Part shown: one piece after another, positions 57,235 through 64,000 of the stretch
Layout of the letters: each line of letters opens with the position of its first letter
How positions within the stretch are numbered: position 1 is the stretch's first letter
Assembly: GCF_902497625.1 (NCBI RefSeq)
Contig: NZ_CABVGX010000007.1
Span: forward strand, 62,001 to 126,000
Length of the DNA stretch: 64,000 nt
Direction of reading: 5' to 3'
Source: Pseudomonas fluorescens
GTDB lineage: Bacteria > Pseudomonadota > Gammaproteobacteria > Pseudomonadales > Pseudomonadaceae
Notes under the pieces: model-generated
The model's input: the letters and a program-made list of their open reading frames with translations, nothing else
What the model was told of the DNA's origin: nothing
Database searches by the model: none
Position numbers and translations under genes: made by a program

Positions 57235-58902
57235 TCAATCCTGCCACAGCACGGCCTCACTGCGCTCGCTCCATTCTTCGAACCGGGCGCCGTAAGCGGC
57301 TTCGATCACGTTGCGTTTGATCTTCAGGGTCGGCGTCAGGAAGCCGTTTTCCACGGCCCAGCTTTCTTTGACAATAATGAGCCGGCGCAGACGCTCATGC
57401 TTGTCCAGAGCACCATTGACTTCTTCGAGGAGTTTTTCCAGGCTCGACTGCAGGCCCGCGCGCGCCGCACCGTCCGCGTCTTGCTGGCCGAGCGCAGAGA
57501 GCACGCACAGCCCCAGTGGCGCGCTCAAACCATCGCCGACCACGCAGACTTGTTCGATCCTTGAATGCCCGGCCAGGCGATTTTCGATCGGTGCCGGCGC
57601 AACATATTTGCCCTTGCTGGTTTTGAAAATCTCCTTCAGGCGTCCGGTCAGGCGCAGGTAGCCCTGAACGTCTTGTTCGCCTTTGTCACCGGTACGCAGG
57701 AAGCCGTCTTCAGTAATCGTGTCGGCGGTTTTTTCGGGCTCCTTGTAATAGCCAAGCATGGTCGCGCCGCTGCGCACCATGACTTCGCCAGAATCGTCGA
57801 TGCGCACCTCCACCTCCGGGCACGGCTTGCCGATCCAGCCGGGTTGATGCTCACCGGGCCGCCCGATGTGGGAGTACCCGCAACTCTCGGTCATGCCGTA
57901 CACCTCGAGTACGTCGAGCCCAAGTTTGCGATACCACATCAGCAAGGTCTGCGGGACCGGCGCCGCACCCGACAGGGCCACCCGCAGTGCATCCAGCCCC
58001 AGCCCTGCAAGCACCTTGTGGCCGACCCGCTTGCCGATGAAAGGCAAGCTCAGGAGAAAATCGAGACGCTTCGCCGGGATCTTGCCGTATACGCCCATCT
58101 GGAATTTGGTCCAGATGCGCGGCACTCCGAACAGCGCTGTCGGGCGCGCTCGCTGCAAATCAGTGAGAAAAGTGTCGAGGCTCTCGGCAAAAAACACCGT
58201 TTGCCCGGTATAGATCGAGGCCAGCTCAACGAACATTCGCTCAGCGACATGGCACAGTGGCAGGTACGACAGCAATCGATCCTTTTCATTGAGACCGAAC
58301 AGTTGCGTACCGCGAGACGTGGCAAAACCCAGATTGCCGAAGCTGTGCATCACGCCTTTGGGAATGCCGGTGGTGCCGGAGGTGTAAATGATCGTTGCCA
58401 ACTGGTCGGCGCACGGCTTGGGATCATCCTGGATCGGTGAACTCGCTTGCAGGTCCGCCCAGCTGAAATCGAACGGGCCGGGTGGATGCAATGGCAGGCT
58501 GATGGTCGGCAACGTTGGGCTGACTCCGCGGGACATGCCCGGCCAGTCGTCCAGCTTGCCGATAAAGGCCAGCGCAGCCTCGGAATGCTCGAGCACTTGC
58601 GCGACCGATTCCGCAGTGAGGTTGGGGTACAATGGCACTGAAACATGCCCGGCCATCCAGATCGCCAGGTCGGCGATGATCCAGTGCGCGCAATTTTTCG
58701 AGATCAGGGCGATGTGGCTGCCCTGCGGCAGTTCTCGCGAACGCAACCAGTGTGCAGCGCATCGGGCCTGGTGGCCGACGTCCGCCCAGGTCAACGTCTC
58801 GACCTGGCCAGCACCGGTCGGTTGCACCAGGTAGCGCTGGCGCGGATGGCGGGCTTCACGTTCGTAGAAAACGTCCAGCGGCAGGCGAAAAGCGGCAGAC
58901 AT
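57235..58902 (-). CDS. AMP-binding long-chain acyl-CoA synthetase-like protein
   Basis: 555-aa adenylate-forming enzyme activating a carboxylic acid to acyl-CoA. Contains the P-loop YTSGTTGIPKGVMHS, YGMTESCG, the TGDKGEQD motif and a C-terminal KTSKGKYVAPAPIE hinge. The ATG at 58902 has aggag 8-9 nt upstream; the extra upstream residues run across a palindrome and are rejected. A FadD-like or FACS-like role with an unknown acid. A perfect 24-bp palindrome precedes it. Confidence 0.9.
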   Translation of the reverse strand: MSAAFRLPLDVFYEREARHPRQRYLVQPTGAGQVETLTWADVGHQARCAAHWLRSRELPQGSHIALISKNCAHWIIADLAIWMAGHVSVPLYPNLTAESVAQVLEHSEAALAFIGKLDDWPGMSRGVSPTLPTISLPLHPPGPFDFSWADLQASSPIQDDPKPCADQLATIIYTSGTTGIPKGVMHSFGNLGFATSRGTQLFGLNEKDRLLSYLPLCHVAERMFVELASIYTGQTVFFAESLDTFLTDLQRARPTALFGVPRIWTKFQMGVYGKIPAKRLDFLLSLPFIGKRVGHKVLAGLGLDALRVALSGAAPVPQTLLMWYRKLGLDVLEVYGMTESCGYSHIGRPGEHQPGWIGKPCPEVEVRIDDSGEVMVRSGATMLGYYKEPEKTADTITEDGFLRTGDKGEQDVQGYLRLTGRLKEIFKTSKGKYVAPAPIENRLAGHSRIEQVCVVGDGLSAPLGLCVLSALGQQDADGAARAGLQSSLEKLLEEVNGALDKHERLRRLIIVKESWAVENGFLTPTLKIKRNVIEAAYGARFEEWSERSEAVLWQD

Positions 58903-58937
58903 ACGACTCGCTCCTGTTTTTGGTCTGGAGCAAGCGT

Positions 58938-58965
58938 AGTCAACCAAGCGATTGCTTGGTTGACT
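58938..58965. promoter_or_regulatory. Perfect inverted repeat, candidate TetR-type operator
   Basis: 12-bp arms AGTCAACCAAGC and GCTTGGTTGACT around a 4-bp centre, 36 bp before the acyl-CoA synthetase ATG. The length, symmetry and position overlapping the promoter region suit a dimeric repressor, for example of the TetR family. Confidence 0.55.
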
Positions 58966-59060
58966 ATTTGACAAAGAAAATAAACCTGCCAAGCACCGTG
59001 TTAAGCAAGGCTATCCCGCGATGACGTCACCGCGGGCGCATTTATCCACCGCAGTGATGC

Positions 59061-59091
59061 CATCGCGAGGGCAAGCCTTGCGCCCACAGGG
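59061..59091. repeat. Single REP palindrome
   Basis: catcgcgagggcaagccttg followed by cgcccacaggg, a variant REP without an inverted partner. A short direct repeat (agggatcaggt, twice 59088-59118) follows. Confidence 0.6.
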
Positions 59092-59126
59092 ATCAGGTCT
59101 CACCCCCAGGGATCAGGTGACTGCAT

Positions 59127-59582
59127 TCAAGCTGGGTGTTTGATGCTGTTGAGTTTCATGCCGCCCGCCAGTGGAAGGTCGCCTTCCAGCTCAGCCAGAC
59201 CCGCGGTTTTTACCGATTCCGGGTCCTGCACGTGGCCATGTTGAAGGTAACCGAGCAAATTACCGACCAGCGGGTTATGGCTCACCAGCAACGCATAATC
59301 CACCGACACCAGTTGCTCCGCCACTGTTTGCGGACGGTAGTCGGGTGTCAGCCAGTCGACGGTGCGGATGTCAGGCGCGAAACCCAGCGCTTCTTTGACA
59401 ATCTCGGCCGTCTGCTGCGCACGCACGTAAGGGCTAGCATAAATCGCCGTAACCGACTGCCCGACCAATTCGGCCGCGATGCGCAACACTTCCTCCCTGC
59501 CATGCGCAGTCAACGCCCGCTCCGAATCGGGCCGCGTGCCGTGTGGCTCGGCTTCACCGTGCCGTAATACCCAGAGTTTCAT
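59127..59582 (-). CDS. sixA: Phosphohistidine phosphatase SixA
   Basis: 151-aa histidine-phosphatase-superfamily enzyme that dephosphorylates phosphohistidine on proteins. The RHGEAE motif (R7-H8) opens the sequence and LLVSHNPLVGNL supplies the second catalytic His. Start overlaps the DUF4389 stop by 4 bp. Confidence 0.93.
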   Translation of the reverse strand: MKLWVLRHGEAEPHGTRPDSERALTAHGREEVLRIAAELVGQSVTAIYASPYVRAQQTAEIVKEALGFAPDIRTVDWLTPDYRPQTVAEQLVSVDYALLVSHNPLVGNLLGYLQHGHVQDPESVKTAGLAELEGDLPLAGGMKLNSIKHPA

Positions 59583-59926
59583 AGTTTAGGCTCCTCATCT
59601 CGGGCCGGGTGCGGTGCCGGCGCCACCACATGCGGTGCTTCACCTTCCGGCGCACGCGGCGTCGGCCAGTCGGCGAACGGCCAAGGCTTGTGGTCGCTAT
59701 GGAAGCTGCCGAAACGACCGATCTGCGCCAGGAACTGGCTCAGGCTGTCGCCAAAATTCATAAGGCTGGCGCTGGGGGCGCCGTAGATCAAACGATAGAT
59801 CAACTGGACCAGCACCACCGCGCCGAGGATGAACTGCGCGACTTGCCAGACCAGCACGTAGACGATCATCCACAACACCCTGAGCAGGATGGACTCGTAC
59901 CTGGCTTCCGTTTTCGGATCGTTCAT
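59579..59926 (-). CDS. DUF4389 domain-containing membrane protein
   Basis: 115-aa small membrane protein with one or two hydrophobic helices (MIVYVLVWQVAQFILGAVVLVQLIYRLIYG) and a proline/charged C-terminus. DUF4389, function unknown. ATG at 59926 gives the family length. It lies 31 bp after gpsA and overlaps sixA, so gpsA-DUF4389-sixA appear to be one operon. Confidence 0.87.
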   Translation of the reverse strand: MNDPKTEARYESILLRVLWMIVYVLVWQVAQFILGAVVLVQLIYRLIYGAPSASLMNFGDSLSQFLAQIGRFGSFHSDHKPWPFADWPTPRAPEGEAPHVVAPAPHPARDEEPKL

Positions 59927-59957
59927 GTGAAATGCCCTGCCTGCTTTGAAAACGTGG

Positions 59958-60983
59958 TCAGTTGAAACCACTGGTGGAAATAAAATCGACGTCGGTTTTC
60001 GGTTCGCCGCGCATTAATAGACCGATCACCTGATCCAGCGTGCGCCCTTCGAACAGGATCGCGTGCAGTCCGGCGACCAGCGGCATGTACACGCCCACTT
60101 CCTGGGCCTTGGCTTTCAGCACTTTCAACGTATTCACGCCTTCAGCGACTTCACCCAATCGTGTCACCGACTCTTCCAGGCTCAGCCCCTGACCAAGGGC
60201 AAAGCCGACCTGGTAGTTGCGACTTTTTGCCGATGAGCACGTCACGATCAAGTCGCCCACGCCCGCCAGGCCGAGAAAGGTCATAGGGTTGGCACCCTGG
60301 TTGACGGCAAACCGGGTCATCTCCGCCAGCGCACGGGTGATCAGCATGCTCTTGGTGTTCTCGCCCATGCCCAGCGCCACGGCCATGCCGGCAATGATCG
60401 CGTAGACGTTTTTCAGCGCCCCACCCAACTCGACGCCGAACCGATCAGCGCTGGCGTACACGCGAAAAGTCTTGCCGTGCAGTGCTTCCTGGACCCGTTG
60501 GCACAGTTCTTCGTCTTCGCTGGCGACCACCGTGGCGGTCAGCGCATGTTCGGCGATTTCCCGGGCCAGGTTCGGCCCTGACAGGACGCCGATGCGCGCT
60601 TGCGGAGCGATCTCTTCGAGGATTTGGCTCATCAGTTTGAAGGTATCGGCTTCGATGCCTTTGGTCAGACTCACGAGCAGCTTGCCACTCAGGCGCTCGG
60701 CATGCGGCGCGAGGACCGAACGCAGGGCGCTGGACGGCAATGCAACGAAACACAAATCGCAGCTTTCCAGCGTGGCGAGCAGGTCGGTAACCGGCTCGAC
60801 CGCCGGAAGAATCTTGATGCCTTTGAGGTAACGCGGGTTTTCGCGATTGACCCGCATGGCTTCGGCCTGCTCGGGATCACGCATCCACTGTCGGACCTGA
60901 TGGCCGTTCTCGGCCAGTAGATTGGCCACGGCGGTACCAAAACTTCCGCCTCCCAGGACCGCAATCGGGCGCTGTTCAGTCAT
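59958..60983 (-). CDS. gpsA: Glycerol-3-phosphate dehydrogenase (NAD(P)+)
   Basis: Reduces DHAP to sn-glycerol-3-phosphate for phospholipid synthesis. 341 aa, with the Rossmann [10 protein letters not shown] (residues 9-18), the catalytic Lys region [15 protein letters not shown] and the usual length. ATG at 60983 ([12 protein letters not shown]) is chosen by family N-terminus; the longer frame to 61157 is rejected. Divergent from the TonB receptor gene. Confidence 0.95.
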   Translation of the reverse strand: MTEQRPIAVLGGGSFGTAVANLLAENGHQVRQWMRDPEQAEAMRVNRENPRYLKGIKILPAVEPVTDLLATLESCDLCFVALPSSALRSVLAPHAERLSGKLLVSLTKGIEADTFKLMSQILEEIAPQARIGVLSGPNLAREIAEHALTATVVASEDEELCQRVQEALHGKTFRVYASADRFGVELGGALKNVYAIIAGMAVALGMGENTKSMLITRALAEMTRFAVNQGANPMTFLGLAGVGDLIVTCSSAKSRNYQVGFALGQGLSLEESVTRLGEVAEGVNTLKVLKAKAQEVGVYMPLVAGLHAILFEGRTLDQVIGLLMRGEPKTDVDFISTSGFN

Positions 60984-61180
60984 ATGCAATCCGTTAATCC
61001 ATACCAGTGGCGATGCCGGCATTATACGGAGCGTCCCAATGGCGACCACCCCCCTGAACAATTCACGGCTTATGTAGAAAGAAGACCAACAAAACCAAGG
61101 AAAAATGCAGGCTTCGTGACTGGAAAACCTGACCGGCTCGGTTAACATGCGCGCCAATCGTTCGCTTCCAAGGCTGTCTC

Positions 61181-63304
61181 GTGTCTTTTGCTTTTCCGTC
61201 CTCCCGTTCGCCGCTGTTTCTGGCGCTGATTCTCAGCCCGTCGTTACAGGCAGACGATTTGTTCCTCGACAGCGAGTCACTGCCGCAAGTGCTGACCGCC
61301 ACCCGACTGAAACAGTCACCGGCGGCGGTACCGGGGAGCATGACGGTGATCGACAACGAGTTGATAACGGCCAGCGGTGCCCGCGATATCAGCGAATTGC
61401 TGCGCCTGGTGCCGGGCATGATGGTCGGCAACATCAATGGCAATCAGCCAGCGGTGAATTACCACGGCACCAACGCCAGTGAAGCGCGACGCATGCAAGT
61501 ACTGATCGATGGCCGCTCCGTCTATCGCGCCGGTCTGGCCACGGTGGACTGGAGCGATATTGCGGTGGCGATGGAGGACATCGAGCGCGTCGAAGTGTTT
61601 CGCGGGCCGAATACCGTCAGCTACGGCGCCAATGCGCTGATGGCGGTGGTCAACATCATCACCCGCCACCCGGCCGGCAGCCACGGCACGCGGATGAAAA
61701 TCACTCGTGGCCAACGCGGCATCAATGATTTTTATGCCAGTCAGGGTCAGGGGTGGGACGGCGGCGACTTGCGCCTCTCGCTGTCCGGGCAGGAGGATGA
61801 CGGATTTGATTCGGACCGCAGCGGCGCCGATTACCGCGACAGTCGCCGCTTGAACCGCTTCAGCCTCGCCGTCAGCCAGGCGCTGGACGAGCAGCAAAGC
61901 ATCGACTGGCAATTGAGTGCCAAGGACGGCGCCAATCAACGCCCCTACACTTACCGGCCGGTGTTCTCGGGGATTACCGCGGCGGGGGATAATTCCGACG
62001 TCAAGGCCAAGGATTACGCAGGCTCCTTGCGCTGGAACCTCGACCTCGCCCCCGACCACAGCCTTTATATCCAAGGCTCGGCCCAGCACTGGGATCGTCA
62101 GCAAACCTGGCGCGCCTGCGACGCGGAGGTGTCGTTCAGTCCACAGTTGGCCGAGCTGTGGCAGCTCAACCCGGACTACACCGAGCGCCTGGCCCGTAAT
62201 ATCGAACGGTTCACCGGGCCCGGGGCGCCGGCCGGCACACCGGCAGAGCAGGCACTGGCTGCTCAGGCGCTCGGACAATGGCGTGACGGCGCCCGCCAGA
62301 CACTGTGCGGCGATATCGACCAGAGCGCCCGGGAGTCGCGTTACGACCTCGAACTGCAGGACACCCTCAGCCTGTCAGACAGCCTGCGTCTGCTCAGCGG
62401 TTTGAACTATCGTTACGACCGGGCCGATTCCGAAACCTATTTCAACGGCACGCTGGATGACACCACCTGGAGAGCGTTTGGGCAGTTCGAATGGCGCGCC
62501 AGTGAGCACTGGTTGCTGCAGGGCGGCGCAATGTTCGAAGACACTCAGTTGATCGGCAGCTCGCTGACCCCGCGAATAGCGGTCAATTATTTGATCAATC
62601 CGCGCCACGGGTTGCGCGCGGTTTACTCGGAGGCGATCCGCTCGCCGGACATGTTCGAGAACAACGTCAACTGGAGCTATCGGGTGACCAACCTGAAGCC
62701 CGGTGCCTACGGCCAGAGCAGCGCGCGCTACTTCGTCAGGACCCGTGGCCCTGGCAATCTTGATCAGGAACACATGCGCTCTCGTGAATTGGGTTACAAC
62801 GGTTACTTCCCCGGGCCAGGGCTGGCGGTGGACGTGAAGGTATTCCATGACGAAATCACCGGCATGATCAGCGAGCCGCTGCGCAACAATCAGTACATCG
62901 CCAGCAATGCCAACAGCTCGCGCTTCAATGGCGCTGAGACCCAACTCGACTGGCGCATGAGTCGCGCCGACCGGTTACGCCTGACCTACGCCTATGTCGA
63001 TGCCCAAGCGAGCAATCCCCTGGATGCACAACAGACCGCACGCAACAGCGGTTCTGCCGGGTGGCTGCATGACTGGGGCCATGACTGGAACAGCGCCCTC
63101 TTCTATTATGGCGACGATGCGCTCAACGGCTACCGCTTCGAACGGGTCGATTCGCGCATTGCCAAACACATCCCGCTGGGCCACGCTCAGCTGGAACTGG
63201 CGGGCGTGCTCCAACAGCGACTGGATCGGCAACCCACGACATTCATCGATAATCGCTATGATGAGCGACGAGTGATTTACTTCAGCGCAGAGCTGTCGTT
63301 CTAG
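61181..63304 (+). CDS. TonB-dependent outer-membrane receptor
   Basis: 707-aa beta-barrel receptor. Signal peptide [23 protein letters not shown] (GTG start at 61181, with aagg upstream), plug domain with the conserved [17 protein letters not shown] and a TonB-box-like segment after the signal, then a 22-strand-type barrel ending in YFSAELSF with terminal Phe. Related to BtuB/CirA-type colicin and vitamin receptors; ligand unknown. The binding-protein gene starts 1 bp after its stop, implying shared function. Confidence 0.9.
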   Translation: MSFAFPSSRSPLFLALILSPSLQADDLFLDSESLPQVLTATRLKQSPAAVPGSMTVIDNELITASGARDISELLRLVPGMMVGNINGNQPAVNYHGTNASEARRMQVLIDGRSVYRAGLATVDWSDIAVAMEDIERVEVFRGPNTVSYGANALMAVVNIITRHPAGSHGTRMKITRGQRGINDFYASQGQGWDGGDLRLSLSGQEDDGFDSDRSGADYRDSRRLNRFSLAVSQALDEQQSIDWQLSAKDGANQRPYTYRPVFSGITAAGDNSDVKAKDYAGSLRWNLDLAPDHSLYIQGSAQHWDRQQTWRACDAEVSFSPQLAELWQLNPDYTERLARNIERFTGPGAPAGTPAEQALAAQALGQWRDGARQTLCGDIDQSARESRYDLELQDTLSLSDSLRLLSGLNYRYDRADSETYFNGTLDDTTWRAFGQFEWRASEHWLLQGGAMFEDTQLIGSSLTPRIAVNYLINPRHGLRAVYSEAIRSPDMFENNVNWSYRVTNLKPGAYGQSSARYFVRTRGPGNLDQEHMRSRELGYNGYFPGPGLAVDVKVFHDEITGMISEPLRNNQYIASNANSSRFNGAETQLDWRMSRADRLRLTYAYVDAQASNPLDAQQTARNSGSAGWLHDWGHDWNSALFYYGDDALNGYRFERVDSRIAKHIPLGHAQLELAGVLQQRLDRQPTTFIDNRYDERRVIYFSAELSF

Positions 63305-63305
63305 G

Positions 63306-64000
63306 ATGACGCAATCTCAGTCACGGAAGATGCCACTCCTTGGCCGCTTGCTGGCCGGGGTCTGCCTGTTGTCTGCCGGCCTGCTCACCAATGCGTCTGC
63401 CGGCGCCGCCGAGATCCTGCTGACCGGCACCGAGAACAGCCCTGGCATGCACGCCTTCGCCTCGGCACTGGGCGAATTGCGCCCGGCGGACACCGTACGT
63501 TTCCAGCCACTGGCCAGCCTGCCGGCCCCCGGTAAATTGCCCAACGCCACCCGTTTGATTCTGCTGGACATGCCAGGACTCGACTGGCGCCTGCAAGACC
63601 CTGAGGGTCCGCCCACCCTGGTGCTGCGCATCAGTCGCGTGCAGGCTCATCAGCGTTTGGGTTCGACCGTGCCATCACGCTTGAGCCTGCTCTGGAGTGA
63701 CCCGCCGCTTGGGCGACAACTGCGTCTGTCGCGCATGCTCTTGCCTGAGGCTAAACGTATTGGCGTGCTTTACGACGACCACAGCGAGTTCCTCCTCAAG
63801 GAGCTGCGCCAAGCCGCCAGCCCCCTGGGCCTGGAGATTGTCAGCGAACGCTGGGATGACACCAGCGAAAGCCGCCCGCTGCAACACTTGCTGAAAAACA
63901 GCGACGTGTTACTGGGAATCGACGATCCCGACCTGTACAACCCCAAAACCGCGAAGAACCTGCTGCTCAGCAGCTATGCGCGGCAGACTGCGCTGATCGG
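63306..64000 (+). CDS. ABC-type substrate-binding-like protein, 3' end outside window
   Basis: At least 231 residues, cut by the right edge. Signal peptide MTQSQSRKMPLLGRLLAGVC with cleavage near SAGAA, then a periplasmic domain (TGTENSPGMHAFASALGEL; RIGVLYDDHSEFLLKELRQA) of the ABC substrate-binding or sensor-input fold. ATG starts 1 bp after the TonB receptor stop (tag g atg), so translation is coupled. In P. aeruginosa (from memory) the region beyond gpsA holds the hybrid sensor PA1611 and two hypotheticals, so this protein may feed a sensor rather than a transporter (inference). Confidence 0.78.
   Translation, partial: MTQSQSRKMPLLGRLLAGVCLLSAGLLTNASAGAAEILLTGTENSPGMHAFASALGELRPADTVRFQPLASLPAPGKLPNATRLILLDMPGLDWRLQDPEGPPTLVLRISRVQAHQRLGSTVPSRLSLLWSDPPLGRQLRLSRMLLPEAKRIGVLYDDHSEFLLKELRQAASPLGLEIVSERWDDTSESRPLQHLLKNSDVLLGIDDPDLYNPKTAKNLLLSSYARQTALI

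Overview
The window is an ordinary stretch of chromosome from a fluorescent Pseudomonas (P. fluorescens group). The evidence is the gene order, which from memory matches known Pseudomonas blocks: tatD-pilZ-holB-tmk-mltG-pabC-fabF-acpP-fabG-fabD-plsX-rpmF-yceD, then rne, murB-ptpA-kdsB-lpxK-exbDB-comEC, and gpsA-sixA. GC-rich codon use, Pseudomonas-type REP palindromes (gagcgggcttgctcgc and relatives) and a locus matching the GacA/RpoS-controlled RNA RgsA beside tatD agree with this. I see no prophage, transposon, CRISPR array or integrated island.

Layout. 1-2.6 kb: the end of a sugar-acid catabolic cluster (SDR, SMP-30 lactonase, GntR regulator). 2.7-5.9 kb: DUF1285 protein, DUF4823 lipoprotein, MoaA and a TetR regulator. 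6.0-16.4 kb: the RgsA sRNA and one long leftward housekeeping block for fatty-acid and phospholipid synthesis (yceD, rpmF, plsX, fabD, fabG, acpP, fabF) running into folate, murein and replication genes (pabC, mltG, tmk, holB) and pilZ, tatD. 16.5-24 kb: Maf, SppA, HAD phosphatase and RluC, with divergent rne behind a leader of about 640 nt. 24-28.4 kb: a tight four-gene molybdo-hydroxylase operon (2Fe-2S subunit, Tat-exported Mo subunit, XdhC, MocA-like).

28.7-36.3 kb: murB, ptpA, kdsB, Trm112-like protein, lpxK, exbD and exbB, largely with overlapping start/stop codons, then comEC and a divergent DUF2062 gene. 36.3-44.5 kb: a two-gene ABC exporter, a GST, a transglutaminase-like protein, FadE with its PA2817-type neighbour, a LysR regulator and AlaX. 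44.6-45.1 kb: a tandem duplication of a tRNA-Glu/tRNA-Gly pair driven by a near-consensus promoter. 45.4-54.9 kb: a membrane-anchored protein of unknown function, a chemoreceptor, a MocR regulator, an SDR, a CurA-like reductase, pyrF, an AI-2E-family permease, a DUF4892 protein and a decayed GST. 54.9-61 kb: two coupled alpha/beta hydrolases, a hotdog thioesterase, an acyl-CoA synthetase with a perfect palindrome upstream, SixA, DUF4389 and gpsA. 61.2-64 kb: a TonB-dependent receptor coupled to an ABC-type binding protein cut by the window edge.

The most informative non-coding observations are a consensus promoter placed so that yceD would be transcribed almost leaderless, the rne promoter with its very long leader, the RgsA locus, the 12-bp-arm palindrome before the acyl-CoA synthetase, and the duplicated tRNA pair. 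I do not see a clearly new multi-gene system; the best candidates for new biology are the small regulatory arrangements and the uncharacterised genes flagged below.
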